Of a DNA stretch of 64,000 nt, positions 21,251 to 30,286 are shown piece after piece; within the stretch, counting starts at the first letter, position 1, and each line of letters begins with the position of its first letter. Origin of the DNA: JBNPEO01 sp050490315 (lineage in GTDB: Bacteria > Actinomycetota > Actinomycetes > Actinomycetales > Micrococcaceae); the NCBI RefSeq assembly GCF_050490315.1, contig NZ_JBNPEO010000001.1, positions 496,001-560,000 on the forward strand, read 5' to 3'. The notes beneath the pieces are model-generated. The model did no database searches, had not been told where the DNA came from, and saw only the letters and a program-made list of their open reading frames with translations. The translations under genes were made by a program, and so were the position numbers.

Positions 21251-23005
21251 ATGGGCAACGACGCCACTTTTGGATCCCCGATTTCCGGTGGAATCCTGAG
21301 TCCTGAAAACCGCGAGAATTCCTTGGCTGCCCTGAGAGCCACAGCGGAACCCGGCAAAGAGCTGGACGTGCTAATAGTTGGTGGCGGTGTTGTGGGTGCA
21401 GGATCGGCCCTCGACGCAGTCACGCGTGGGCTGTCCGTTGGCATTGTGGAGGCTCGCGACTGGGCCTCTGGAACGTCCTCGCGGTCTTCAAAGCTGATCC
21501 ACGGTGGTCTGCGTTATCTGGAAATGCTGGACTTTGCTCTGGTTCAAGAAGCGCTGCAGGAGCGCGGCCTGTTGATACAGAAAATTGCCCCGCACTTGGT
21601 CCGGCCTGTGCCGTTTTTGTATCCCTTGACCAAGCGTTTTGTGGAGCGTCCCTACGTGGGTGCGGGCATCATGCTCTATGACACTTTGGGGTTGACCTCG
21701 GGCCATAGCCGCGGGGTACCCATGCACAAACACTTGAGCCGGAAAGGCACCTTGCGTTCAGCGCCGAGCCTGAAGGACGACGCTTTTGTAGGTTCCATTC
21801 GTTACTATGACGCTCAAGTAGATGACGCCCGCCTGGTGGTTAATGTGGTTCGTACTGCGGCTCGCTATGGCGCACACGCGGTGAACCGTATGCGTGTAAT
21901 CAGCTTCTTGCGTGAGGGCGAGCGTGTGGTGGGCGCCAAAGTAGAGAATCAAGAGGATGGCTCCACCTTCGACATTCGTGCCAAGCAAGTAGTTAATGCC
22001 ACAGGCGTGTGGACCGATGAAACTCAAGCCATGGTGACTGACCGCGGGCAGCTGAAGGTTCGCGCTTCAAAGGGCATCCATTTGGTGGTTCCCCGTGACC
22101 GCTTCCAATCAACGGTGGGTCTAATCCTCCGTACGGAGAAGTCCGTTTTGTTTGTTATTCCCTGGGGTCGGCATTGGATCATCGGTACCACTGACACCGA
22201 CTGGAAGCTTGATAAGGCCCACCCTGCGGCTTCGAGCAAAGATATTGACTATGTTTTGGAACACGTTAATAAGGTGCTCAAACGGCCCCTCACTCGTGAA
22301 GACGTAGAGGGTGTCTACGCTGGTCTGCGTCCGCTGCTGGCCGGAGAAAATGATTCCACGGCAAAGCTCTCGCGAGAACACGTGGTGGCTCATCCTGTCC
22401 CCGGGTTGGTAGTGGTGGCCGGCGGAAAGTTCACCACCTACCGGGTGATGGCCAAGGACGCAGTAGACGAGGCAACGCGGGCCTTGGACGAACGCGTTCC
22501 GGCCAGCTGCACCGAGTCCATTCCCTTGTTGGGCGCCGAAGGATACAAAGCTGCCTACAACCGCAGGGCGCGCACGGCAGAAGAATCCGGGGTCCATGTG
22601 GCTCGTGTGGAGCACTTACTTTCGAGGTACGGAACCTTGGCTCAAGAAGTCCTGGACTTGGTCAAGGAACGTCCCGAACTGGGGGAGCCACTGCCCGGCG
22701 CTGACGATTATTTGGCAGCCGAAGTTGTGTACGCCACCACCCATGAAGGCGCCCGGCACGTCCACGATGTACTCACACGCAGGACCCGAATTTCCATCGA
22801 GTCATGGGACCGCGGCGTTTCCGCAGTGCCGGTGGTGGCTAAACTAATGGCTGAAGTATTGGGCTGGAGTGAGGTTCAGCAAGAGAGCGAAGTCAAGCAC
22901 TACCTAGCTCGTGTGGAAGCCGAGCGGTTGAGCCAGGAACAACCCGATGATGAGTCGGCAGATGCCGCCAGAATCGGTGTGGATGACATTGTTCCGCTTC
23001 GCTAA
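21251..23005 (+). CDS. glpD: Aerobic glycerol-3-phosphate dehydrogenase
   Basis: FAD-dependent enzyme that oxidises glycerol-3-phosphate to dihydroxyacetone phosphate and feeds electrons to quinone; peripheral on the inner membrane face. The FAD Rossmann motif is LIVGGGVVGAGSALDAVTRG, followed by SSRSSKLIHGGLRYLE, NATGVWTD and VVAGGKFTTYRVMAKDAVDEA. ATG at 21251 with a GGAG just upstream; a much longer in-frame reading overlaps guaB3 and is rejected. Length is 584 residues. A PTS EIIA gene follows 40 bases later. Confidence 0.94.
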   Translation: MGNDATFGSPISGGILSPENRENSLAALRATAEPGKELDVLIVGGGVVGAGSALDAVTRGLSVGIVEARDWASGTSSRSSKLIHGGLRYLEMLDFALVQEALQERGLLIQKIAPHLVRPVPFLYPLTKRFVERPYVGAGIMLYDTLGLTSGHSRGVPMHKHLSRKGTLRSAPSLKDDAFVGSIRYYDAQVDDARLVVNVVRTAARYGAHAVNRMRVISFLREGERVVGAKVENQEDGSTFDIRAKQVVNATGVWTDETQAMVTDRGQLKVRASKGIHLVVPRDRFQSTVGLILRTEKSVLFVIPWGRHWIIGTTDTDWKLDKAHPAASSKDIDYVLEHVNKVLKRPLTREDVEGVYAGLRPLLAGENDSTAKLSREHVVAHPVPGLVVVAGGKFTTYRVMAKDAVDEATRALDERVPASCTESIPLLGAEGYKAAYNRRARTAEESGVHVARVEHLLSRYGTLAQEVLDLVKERPELGEPLPGADDYLAAEVVYATTHEGARHVHDVLTRRTRISIESWDRGVSAVPVVAKLMAEVLGWSEVQQESEVKHYLARVEAERLSQEQPDDESADAARIGVDDIVPLR

Positions 23006-23045
23006 CTACGCGGCGGCTACGAATTGAACGTTGGAAGGAGTGCCG

Positions 23046-23534
23046 TTGGCGGACGAATTTGATCGCTACGACGCAGAATTAACCACCCCTGCCATGGTGG
23101 TTTTAGAAATGGTTGCAGCTGATAAGACGGAGGCTGCAACACAATTGGCTACCGCCATGTTTAATGCTGGCCGGGTCAGTGACCTCGGCGGATTCCTCAA
23201 GCAGGTGAACTCGCGCGAGCACCAGCTTGCTACAGGTCTTCCTGGCGGGATTGGTTTGCCGCATGCACGCAGCGAATTCGTTTCGCAGACCTCCATTGGT
23301 GTGGGTGTTACTAAGTTCGGGCATGCCCTGGATTTTGGTGCAGTGGATGGCCCGGCCAACCTGGTATTGCTGATTGCCACACCGGCGCAGTCCTTCTCTG
23401 AGCATTTGGAAGTTTTGGCTACCTTGGCGCGCTCGCTCTCCAAAGAGTCTTACCGTGAGTCTTTGCGCCGAGCTCACGATCCAGAAGTCATCGCCGAGCT
23501 CATCAACAGTTCGCTGGTTTTCTTCGATCACTAA
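23046..23534 (+). CDS. PTS EIIA component, fructose/mannitol type
   Basis: Soluble phosphotransferase domain of 162 residues. The phosphorylated histidine is in GIGLPHARSEFV, the fructose-type EIIA signature. Start choice: GGAAGGAG occupies 23033-23040, so the TTG at 23046 is the natural start, 5 bases beyond; in-frame TTG 23031 and GTG 23040 overlap the ribosome site. No EIIB or EIIC is adjacent. It is co-directional with glpD, so a regulatory role in carbon control is possible, or it may serve a permease elsewhere. Confidence 0.82.
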   Translation: MADEFDRYDAELTTPAMVVLEMVAADKTEAATQLATAMFNAGRVSDLGGFLKQVNSREHQLATGLPGGIGLPHARSEFVSQTSIGVGVTKFGHALDFGAVDGPANLVLLIATPAQSFSEHLEVLATLARSLSKESYRESLRRAHDPEVIAELINSSLVFFDH

Positions 23535-23551
23535 GCAAGTTTTAAAGTACG

Positions 23552-23589
23552 ACGCCGCCCGGTACCCTCAGGTGCCGGGCGGCGTTTTT
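23552..23589. terminator. Terminator after the EIIA gene
   Basis: A 15-bp stem (23552-23566 with 23571-23585, one wobble pair) around a CTCA loop, followed by TTTTT. It sits between convergent transcription units; the AAAG on its left side is a weak tail for the other direction. Confidence 0.9.
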
Positions 23590-23598
23590 GTTGATGGT

Positions 23599-25350
23599 TT
23601 ATTCAGTCCGCCAAGACTTCCAGAGTGAAGCGTAGGAACCGTCTAGGGCCAAGAGCTCCTCATGGCTACCGAGCTCGGTGATCCTGCCGTCCTCAACAAC
23701 CGCCACCCGATCGGCGTCGTGCGCAGTGTGTAAACGGTGAGCGATCGCCACCACGGTGCGGCCGGAAAGAACAGCGCTGAGCGAGTGCTCAACGTTTCGG
23801 GCCACCTGTGGGTCAATGAGCGAGGTGGCTTCGTCGAGGACAAGTGTGTGTGGGTCAGCGAGAACAAGGCGCGCCAAGGCCAGTTCTTGGGCTTGCGAGG
23901 GCGTGAGGACGTGCGCGCCTGAACCCACGTCAGTCTCGAGGCCCAGTGGTAAATTCTGCGCCCAGGTCAAGGCACCGACGTCTCGCAGGGCTTCTTGAAG
24001 TTCTGCGGGTGTTGCGTCTTCTTTGCCAAGGCGGAGGTTGTCCGCCAAAGTGCCCACAAACACGTGATGTTCCTGGGTTACTAAGGCAACTTCGCGGCGC
24101 AATTGCTCCACCGGCAAATCCACCAGTGGCACACCACCCACGGTTGCGGTGCCACTGCCAGGCGGATGAATTCCGGCAATAAGACGCCCCAGAGTGGACT
24201 TCCCGGCACCGGAAGGCCCCACAATTGCTAGCCGTTCACCCGGAACCAAGGACAGGTCCACACCATGCAAAACAGGGTGGCCCGGACGGTAGGAGAAGCT
24301 TGCGCCCTCTAGCTTCACGGCACTACCTTCGGGCACAGCCCCAGTGGGAGTGCGGTCTGCTTCAACGTACTTCACACCAACAATTCGGGCCAGCGAGGCT
24401 GCGCCAAACTGCAACTCATCCAGCCACTGAATGAGGCTGTTGACCGGCTCCACCAAGGCCATCGCGTAAAGTGCAACGGCTGCCACGGCGCCGGGTGTTA
24501 CAGATCCTTGGGAGGCAAGCCAGCCACCCCACAGAATCACCACCAAAACAGGAATCCACAAGGCGAGCTCGGTAACAGGGAAAAGGATTGACCGCAGCCA
24601 CAGGGTGTACCGCTCGGCCTTAAACGCAACGTTCAGGCCCTCGGCAGTGCGCTCTAGCCGTTGCTCGCTCAAACCCAAAGCGGAGACCGTCACGGCGCCG
24701 TCGGCGGCCTCGCTCAACGTGCCGTTGACCTGTGCGTAGGCGGCGTGCTCACGCTGGTAGCCGGGCCCAGAGCGTTTCAGATACCAGTAAGCGATAGGCG
24801 CCACCACGGGAAGTCCGGCGAGCAAAGCGAAGGCCAAAAGTGGCGAAGCGAAAAAGGCTGCGACAATCGTCAAGATGACTGAGACGGCGGCAACCAACAA
24901 ACGTGGGACACCAAAACGGACGGCGAAGGACAGTGCTTCAACGTCATTGGTGGTGCGTGAGAGGAGATCGCCGGTGCCAGCTTTTTCTACCGTAGACAGC
25001 GGAAGCGCCGTTACGTCGGTCATAAAGGTCTCACGCAGTTCGGCGAAGACTTTTTCGCCCAGCATCATTCCGCGCAGCGAGGCCCAACGGGTCAGCCCGG
25101 CTTGGATCAGCACAGCGCCCAGGAGCACAGAGCTGAGCACCGTCACGGTGTTTAGGCTGGTTCCAGCTTGGGCTGCATCCACGAGCCTGCCCAAAACGTT
25201 TGGCCCCACCAGACCCGCCAAGGCGGCACCCATGTAGAGCGTCACCACCAGCGCGAGGCCAGCCCGATGGTTGCGCATAAGGTTCCCGGTTTCGCGGCGA
25301 ACCTGGGGGCCGTCCGCAATCGGGAGTTTTGTGGTGAGGCTATTACTCAC
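23599..25350 (-). CDS. Heterodimeric ABC exporter, subunit with canonical Walker A and degenerate signature
   Basis: TMD-NBD half-exporter of 583 residues. Walker A is complete (GPSGAGKST, K384), Walker B has its catalytic Glu (VLDEATS, E507) and the H-loop is AHRL (H538). The signature motif, normally LSGGQ, reads LTPSQAQ at 482-488. The GTG at 25350 overlaps the stop of the upstream partner by 8 bases, so the two are co-translated. Together they fit a heterodimer with one working and one non-working ATP site. Substrate unknown: multidrug or peptide export is the usual role. Confidence 0.88.
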   Translation of the reverse strand: MSNSLTTKLPIADGPQVRRETGNLMRNHRAGLALVVTLYMGAALAGLVGPNVLGRLVDAAQAGTSLNTVTVLSSVLLGAVLIQAGLTRWASLRGMMLGEKVFAELRETFMTDVTALPLSTVEKAGTGDLLSRTTNDVEALSFAVRFGVPRLLVAAVSVILTIVAAFFASPLLAFALLAGLPVVAPIAYWYLKRSGPGYQREHAAYAQVNGTLSEAADGAVTVSALGLSEQRLERTAEGLNVAFKAERYTLWLRSILFPVTELALWIPVLVVILWGGWLASQGSVTPGAVAAVALYAMALVEPVNSLIQWLDELQFGAASLARIVGVKYVEADRTPTGAVPEGSAVKLEGASFSYRPGHPVLHGVDLSLVPGERLAIVGPSGAGKSTLGRLIAGIHPPGSGTATVGGVPLVDLPVEQLRREVALVTQEHHVFVGTLADNLRLGKEDATPAELQEALRDVGALTWAQNLPLGLETDVGSGAHVLTPSQAQELALARLVLADPHTLVLDEATSLIDPQVARNVEHSLSAVLSGRTVVAIAHRLHTAHDADRVAVVEDGRITELGSHEELLALDGSYASLWKSWRTE

Positions 25351-27061
25351 TACGTACCACCACCGTGTGATATTCGGCTTGTGTTGCCATCAGTTCGCTG
25401 TGGCTGCCCATCACGGGGGCTCCGGTGCGTGGCATAAAAATGACGTGGTCCATGACGCCGAGCATCAGTGGGCTCGCCGTGACCACAAGGGTGCTGTGCT
25501 GAGGCTGTGCCGCTCCGCCACGGGCCTCGGCGAGCCCTTTGGCAATACGTTGCTCAGTGTGTGCGTCCACGGCGCTACTGGGTTCCACCAGCAAAAGAAC
25601 TTCGGCCTCGGTAAGGACCGCGCGGGCCAACGCCAGGCGCTGGCGTTGGCCGCCGGAGAAACTGCGGCCCCGCTCGTCGACTTCGTGGTCCAATCCGCCG
25701 TCGATCGCGTCCAAAATATCAGCCCCGGAGGCCAGCTCGATGGCTTCCCAAATGGCTTGATCCTGGTGTTTTCCGTGCGGGTCCAAACCATGGCGCAAGG
25801 GACCAGTGAACAATTGTGGTTCGGCGGGACTGAAGGCGATTCTGGACCGCACTGCTGCCAGCGGCAGCTCAGTAATGGGTACAGCACCCCAGCGCACCTC
25901 GGCGGATTCGGCGTCATCAAAGCGCCCCATGCGTTTGGCCACTGCGGCGGAGAGCCCGGGGTCGGCGCATACCAGCGCTGTCAGTGCGCCTGGGTGAAGT
26001 TCGACGCCGCTGGCACCGTCGCGTAGGACGCTGCCAGGAATGGGGGCGGCAGCATCGCCGTCGGACACTAGATCTTTGGTGCCGAGAATGCCGATCACCT
26101 TCCGGGAACCAACCATTCCGCGGATCACAGCGTTGATCGCCTCGGAGCCAACGCGGATGGGGGAGACCAAAAAGGCTGCGAAACCGTAGACGGAGATTAG
26201 CTCACCAGCGGTGATCTGCTGTTCCACGGCCAGGCCAGCACCGATCCAGGTGAAAAATACGCTGAAGACGCCAGCAATCAGCAATTGAGCTGCATCCAGT
26301 GTGGCTACAGAACTGGCAACGCGATTGCCTTCCAACCGGGACAACTGTGAGCGTTGGCGGTACCTATCCACAAAAATTCTTTCGCCACCGATTCCGCGCA
26401 GGACGCGGAGGCCGGCAACGGTGTCAGCACCAACGGCTGACATTTTTCCCGTAGCTTCACGTTGCGCCGCTTGGCGTTTTTGCAGAGGTTTCACCACAAA
26501 CGTCAGCAACGCACCCAAGAGCGGAACGCCAATGAGCACCGTTAAACCCAAGGGGCCGTGAATAGCTGCCACCATGGCAGAGACGGCCAGATAGGCCACG
26601 ATCGAGCCGGTCAAACGCGCAGTGATATCAAAGAGCTGCCCAATTCGCGCCGCATCGTAGGACGCGGCCGTGACGATTTCGCCGGTGGCCAGCGTGCGCG
26701 TGAGTGCTTCACCGCTGTGCGCCACTTTTTTGCCGATGAGTTGATTGGTACGCAGCATCGCCTGCAGAAAGTTGCTCACGGCCATCCGGTGGCGCAGGGT
26801 GGCTGTGACTGCCTGTAGCAGGGCTAGGCCCAAGAGAACGGCGCCCCAAAACCACAAGGCATCCATGTTGTGGCCAACAATTCCTGCGTCGATCGCTTTG
26901 CCAATAACAAGGGGCGAAAGGGCTTGGGCCATCATCCACAGAATGCCGTAAAGGAGCCCGCCGACTAGGGTGGAGAGCTGCAGGGTCCCCAGCCAAGTGA
27001 GGTAGTGACGTGGTGAGCGGAGGTCTGCCGGGGTTTTGGTGGTGTAGGGGTACGCTCGCAC
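25343..27061 (-). CDS. Heterodimeric ABC exporter, subunit with degenerate ATP site
   Basis: TMD-NBD half-exporter of 572 residues, first of the pair. The signature FSGGQRQRLALARA (468-481) is canonical. The Walker A region at 362-373 reads ALVCADPGLSAA, with Ser at the lysine position. The Q-loop lacks Gln (FSPAEPQLF), Walker B lost its Asp (LLLVEPSS, V492) and the H-loop His is replaced (TASPLML, S530). Thus its own nucleotide site is lost, while it lends a good signature to its partner. GTG at 27061; TAGGCT lies 8 bases upstream. Confidence 0.87.
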   Translation of the reverse strand: MRAYPYTTKTPADLRSPRHYLTWLGTLQLSTLVGGLLYGILWMMAQALSPLVIGKAIDAGIVGHNMDALWFWGAVLLGLALLQAVTATLRHRMAVSNFLQAMLRTNQLIGKKVAHSGEALTRTLATGEIVTAASYDAARIGQLFDITARLTGSIVAYLAVSAMVAAIHGPLGLTVLIGVPLLGALLTFVVKPLQKRQAAQREATGKMSAVGADTVAGLRVLRGIGGERIFVDRYRQRSQLSRLEGNRVASSVATLDAAQLLIAGVFSVFFTWIGAGLAVEQQITAGELISVYGFAAFLVSPIRVGSEAINAVIRGMVGSRKVIGILGTKDLVSDGDAAAPIPGSVLRDGASGVELHPGALTALVCADPGLSAAVAKRMGRFDDAESAEVRWGAVPITELPLAAVRSRIAFSPAEPQLFTGPLRHGLDPHGKHQDQAIWEAIELASGADILDAIDGGLDHEVDERGRSFSGGQRQRLALARAVLTEAEVLLLVEPSSAVDAHTEQRIAKGLAEARGGAAQPQHSTLVVTASPLMLGVMDHVIFMPRTGAPVMGSHSELMATQAEYHTVVVRSE

Positions 27062-27069
27062 AACATTTG

Positions 27070-27075
27070 AGCCTA
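27070..27075 (-). promoter_or_regulatory. -10 box of the ABC exporter operon
   Basis: TAGGCT on the minus strand, 8 bases before the GTG at 27061, so the transcript would be leaderless or carry one or two extra bases. Confidence 0.5.
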
Positions 27076-27185
27076 GGCAATGGGAGGGCCGTTCGGGAAG
27101 GGTCTGAAAGATTGTTTTCAGATCGTGACATGGGTCACTGCCTATAACTATGTGGGCCGTTTAGTTCTTCTACAAGCGCACGAAG

Positions 27186-27191
27186 TACGGT
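27186..27191 (+). promoter_or_regulatory. -10 box of the SURF1 gene (leaderless)
   Basis: TACGGT ends 6 bases before the GTG at 27198. Confidence 0.5.
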
Positions 27192-27197
27192 TAAGGG

Positions 27198-28034
27198 GTG
27201 CTCAAAACTGCCTTGAAACCCCGTTGGATTGCTGGATTGATCCTGGCCCTTGTCCTTTCGGCGGCTTTCGTTCTGCTCAGCCAGTGGCAGTTTGGGCGCT
27301 CATCGCAGGCAGAAACCCCTACAGATCCAGCCATTGAACGGGTAAAACCGCTCACACAGACGCTTAAGCCGGGGGACTTCTTCCACGGCTCCGTTGCGGA
27401 CCAGATGGTTTCAGCAACCGGGGAGTACGACGCCGCCAAACAGGTCTTGGTGAAAGATCGTCTCCTTAACGGGCAAAAAGGTTATTGGGTGGTCACCCCG
27501 CTCAAGGTTGATGGCGCTCCTGTTTTGAAGGGCGCCGGGGCAAGCGCAGTCACCTACATTCCAGTAGCCCGGGGTTGGATCAGTGATCCCGGCCAAGCCA
27601 CGGCGCCCCCCAGCGGAAAAATTGAGTTGGAAGGCCGGCTAGTTCCGTCCGAGGCGCCGATAGTAGATAAAACCCCTGAGGCGAATGTTGTTTCAACCCT
27701 TTCAGTGGCTGAACTCATCAATCGTTGGGGAGTCTCTAGCTACCCCGGTTTTGTGGGTGCGAGCTCTGAGATTTCCGACGGGGCCCAAGTTGGCGCGAAC
27801 GACTCAACGGCGCTGAAGCCGCTGCACCTTAAGGCCCAGCCGGCTGGCGATAGCGTTAACTGGCTCAACTTGTTCTACGCCCTCGAATGGATCGTTTTCG
27901 CTGGATTCGCACTGTTTATTTGGTGGCGACTGGTCAAGGATGACTACCAGCGCGAGCTTGAAGAACGTGAAGATGAAACTTTGGACAGTCAAGGCACCGC
28001 AGCAGCGGCCTTGACTATGGATGAGAAAAATTAA
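27198..28034 (+). CDS. SURF1-family cytochrome oxidase assembly protein
   Basis: Membrane protein of 278 residues with the SURF1 layout: a transmembrane helix near the N-terminus (WIAGLILALVLSAAFVLLSQ, then WQFGR), a large extracytoplasmic domain with the family motif VPVARGW-like YIPVARGWISDPG, and a second helix near residues 225-250 (LNLFYALEWIVFAGFALFIW). SURF1 assists haem insertion or assembly of aa3-type oxidase. The GTG at 27198 follows a TACGGT box. It precedes a DUF3817 gene by 9 bases, a pairing common in actinobacteria. Confidence 0.85.
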   Translation: MLKTALKPRWIAGLILALVLSAAFVLLSQWQFGRSSQAETPTDPAIERVKPLTQTLKPGDFFHGSVADQMVSATGEYDAAKQVLVKDRLLNGQKGYWVVTPLKVDGAPVLKGAGASAVTYIPVARGWISDPGQATAPPSGKIELEGRLVPSEAPIVDKTPEANVVSTLSVAELINRWGVSSYPGFVGASSEISDGAQVGANDSTALKPLHLKAQPAGDSVNWLNLFYALEWIVFAGFALFIWWRLVKDDYQRELEEREDETLDSQGTAAAALTMDEKN

Positions 28035-28043
28035 GGTGAAGTC

Positions 28044-28532
28044 ATGATTGACCCCAAACCGGCCAGCGGATCAACCGCAGCACCTAAGCGACGCTTTGGC
28101 GGCACCGAACCGCAAATTCGCTCGGCCCTAAAGTTCTACAAAGTGATGGCCTACCTCACCGGTGCCATGCTCTTGCTCTTGTGCGCTGAACTTGTGTCAC
28201 GCTACCTATTTGGTACGTTGCTGGTTGCCGGTGGCACTGACGCTCTGACCGGAGCTGCACACGGCTTCGGCTTTGTTCAGGCGGAGCCTAAAGGCGTTCT
28301 GGGTGGCTTCAACATCTCAGTGACAGTTCTGATTGTTCACGGTTGGATGTATGTGATTTACCTCATGTCTAACTTCCGCTTGTGGACTCTTATGCGCTGG
28401 CCCTTTGGCAAGCTCATTCTTATGGCTGCCGGCGGTGTGATCCCCTTGCTGTCCTTCTTTGTGGAGAAGAAGATCCACGCAGAGGTTGAAGCTGAATTGG
28501 CCGCAAACCCGCAAGCCAGCAAACGCTACTAA
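28044..28532 (+). CDS. DUF3817 integral membrane protein
   Basis: 162-residue protein with three hydrophobic segments (about 35-52, 90-110, 122-142). The Phe-Tyr-x-Val-Met-Ala-Tyr start and the GWMYVIYLMSNFRLW segment are typical of DUF3817, whose function is unknown. ATG at 28044 with AAGGTGAAG upstream. Probably co-transcribed with the SURF1 gene and ends just before guaA. Confidence 0.8.
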   Translation: MIDPKPASGSTAAPKRRFGGTEPQIRSALKFYKVMAYLTGAMLLLLCAELVSRYLFGTLLVAGGTDALTGAAHGFGFVQAEPKGVLGGFNISVTVLIVHGWMYVIYLMSNFRLWTLMRWPFGKLILMAAGGVIPLLSFFVEKKIHAEVEAELAANPQASKRY

Positions 28533-28553
28533 TTGGTAGCCCTCGCTCTCAAG

Positions 28554-28559
28554 TAGGCT
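28554..28559 (+). promoter_or_regulatory. -10 box of guaA (leaderless)
   Basis: TAGGCT ends 6 bases before the GTG at 28566. A TTGGTA at 28533-28538 is a possible but short-spaced -35. Confidence 0.55.
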
Positions 28560-28565
28560 TATACA

Positions 28566-30155
28566 GTGACTACCCCCACCTCAGCCCAGACTTCCCAGAA
28601 GCCGGTGCTGGTTGTTGACTACGGTGCCCAGTATGCGCAGCTGATTGCACGCCGCGTACGGGAAGCAAATGTGTACTCGGAAATTGTTCCGCATACCTTT
28701 ACCACCGAGCAGCTTCTGGCCAAGGACCCCGCCGCGATCATCCTTTCCGGAGGCCCTTCGAGCGTTTACGCCGATGGTGCACCCAAGGTTGAAGCAGACC
28801 TGTTTGAAGCGGGAGTTCCCGTCTTCGGAATTTGCTATGGCTTCCAGGCCATGGCAAATGCACTGGGCGGAACTGTTGCTAAGACTGGTCTGCGTGAGTA
28901 CGGCTCAACAGACGCAACATCAGTTGGGGAACCTCGTTCGATCCTGGCCGGCGTGCCAGAGCACCAGAATACGTGGATGAGCCACGGCGACTCCGTCCAG
29001 GAAGCACCTGCCGGTTTTGACGTTTTGGCTACCACCGCTGGCGCCCCCGTTGCTGCTTTTGCTAACGAAGAACGCCGCTTGTACGGGGTTCAGTGGCACC
29101 CGGAGGTCAAGCACTCTGCACAGGGGCAGCAAGTTCTTGAGAACTTCTTGTTCAAAGGCGCGGGCCTGACCCCTAACTGGACCACCGGCAACATTTTGGA
29201 AGAACAAGTTGACCGGATTCGTGCCCAGGTGGGCGACGCGAAGGTTATTTGTGGTCTCTCCGGTGGTGTTGACTCCGCCGTTGCTGCAGCGCTGGTTCAG
29301 CGTGCAGTGGGCGATCAGCTCACGTGTGTGTTTGTTGATCACGGACTCCTGCGTGAGGGCGAAGCCGAACAGGTCGAGCGCGACTTCGTAGCGGCCACTG
29401 GCGTTAAGCTCTACGTTGCGAATGAACAAGAGCGCTTCCTGAATGCACTTGCTGGGGTCTCCGATCCGGAAACCAAGCGCAAGATTATTGGCCGCGAATT
29501 TATCCGTGCCTTCGAAGAAGCTGAGCGGGCCATTATGCTCGAGGCCGCAGCCGAGGGCGAGAGCATCAAGTTCTTGGTTCAAGGCACCCTGTACCCGGAT
29601 GTTGTTGAATCCGGTGGAGGGGAAGGCGCCGCAAACATCAAGAGCCACCACAACGTTGGTGGTCTTCCTGAAGATTTGCAGTTTGAGCTGGTTGAGCCGC
29701 TGCGTGCTTTGTTCAAGGACGAGGTCCGTGCGGTGGGTGCACAGCTTGGTTTGCCGCAGGAAATTGTTGGCCGCCAGCCCTTCCCTGGCCCAGGTTTGGG
29801 AATCCGAATTGTGGGCGAAGTTAACCACGAGCGCCTTGAACTGTTGCGTAAGGCCGACGCGATTGCTCGCGCTGAGCTCACCGCCGCTGGTCTGGACAAC
29901 GAGGTGTGGCAGATGCCTGTTGTTTTGCTGGCAGATGTTCGCAGTGTTGGTGTTCAGGGCGATGGTCGCACTTACGGGCACCCGATCGTTTTGCGCCCCG
30001 TTTCCTCCGAGGATGCCATGACGGCAGACTGGTCACGGTTGCCGTACGATCTTTTGGCTCGAATTTCCAACCGCATCACCAATGAGGTGGACGGGGTGAA
30101 CCGAGTGGTGCTGGACGTGACCAGCAAGCCGCCGGGAACCATCGAGTGGGAATAA
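28566..30155 (+). CDS. guaA: GMP synthase (glutamine-hydrolysing)
   Basis: Converts XMP to GMP. The N-terminal class I amidotransferase has C90 in VFGICYGFQ and the His-Glu pair in QWHPEVKH. The ATP-pyrophosphatase domain has the loop [15 protein letters not shown] near residue 230, and the C-terminal dimerisation domain includes [13 protein letters not shown] and ends KPPGTIEWE. Length is 529 residues. Own leaderless promoter; a strong hairpin terminator follows. Confidence 0.98.
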   Translation: MTTPTSAQTSQKPVLVVDYGAQYAQLIARRVREANVYSEIVPHTFTTEQLLAKDPAAIILSGGPSSVYADGAPKVEADLFEAGVPVFGICYGFQAMANALGGTVAKTGLREYGSTDATSVGEPRSILAGVPEHQNTWMSHGDSVQEAPAGFDVLATTAGAPVAAFANEERRLYGVQWHPEVKHSAQGQQVLENFLFKGAGLTPNWTTGNILEEQVDRIRAQVGDAKVICGLSGGVDSAVAAALVQRAVGDQLTCVFVDHGLLREGEAEQVERDFVAATGVKLYVANEQERFLNALAGVSDPETKRKIIGREFIRAFEEAERAIMLEAAAEGESIKFLVQGTLYPDVVESGGGEGAANIKSHHNVGGLPEDLQFELVEPLRALFKDEVRAVGAQLGLPQEIVGRQPFPGPGLGIRIVGEVNHERLELLRKADAIARAELTAAGLDNEVWQMPVVLLADVRSVGVQGDGRTYGHPIVLRPVSSEDAMTADWSRLPYDLLARISNRITNEVDGVNRVVLDVTSKPPGTIEWE

Positions 30156-30162
30156 GCGTGTA

Positions 30163-30206
30163 GTTACAGCCGGACCGTGCAAACGGCCCGGCTGTAACCG
30201 TTTTAT
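30163..30206 (+). terminator. Terminator after guaA
   Basis: A 16-base stem (30163-30178 with 30183-30198, one A-C mismatch) closed by a GCAA tetraloop and followed by CGTTTTA. Confidence 0.85.
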
Positions 30207-30273
30207 GGCCGTTTTCATAGCCAATTTTCAGCTTCCTCAGTGTTGCGAAGCTGCGTCCGCGCACTAACACCGA

Positions 30274-30279
30274 TACGCT
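30274..30279 (+). promoter_or_regulatory. -10 box of the helicase-like gene (leaderless)
   Basis: TACGCT ends 7 bases before the ATG at 30287. Confidence 0.5.
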
Positions 30280-30286
30280 CGAAGGT

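Noticed and set aside
25271..26026. Plus-strand open frame of 251 codons opposite the ABC exporter genes
   Set aside because: Spans the junction of two well-supported minus-strand genes and encodes nothing recognisable.
28920..29981. Minus-strand open frame of 353 codons opposite guaA
   Set aside because: Same reason: high-GC antisense shadow of a strongly conserved gene.
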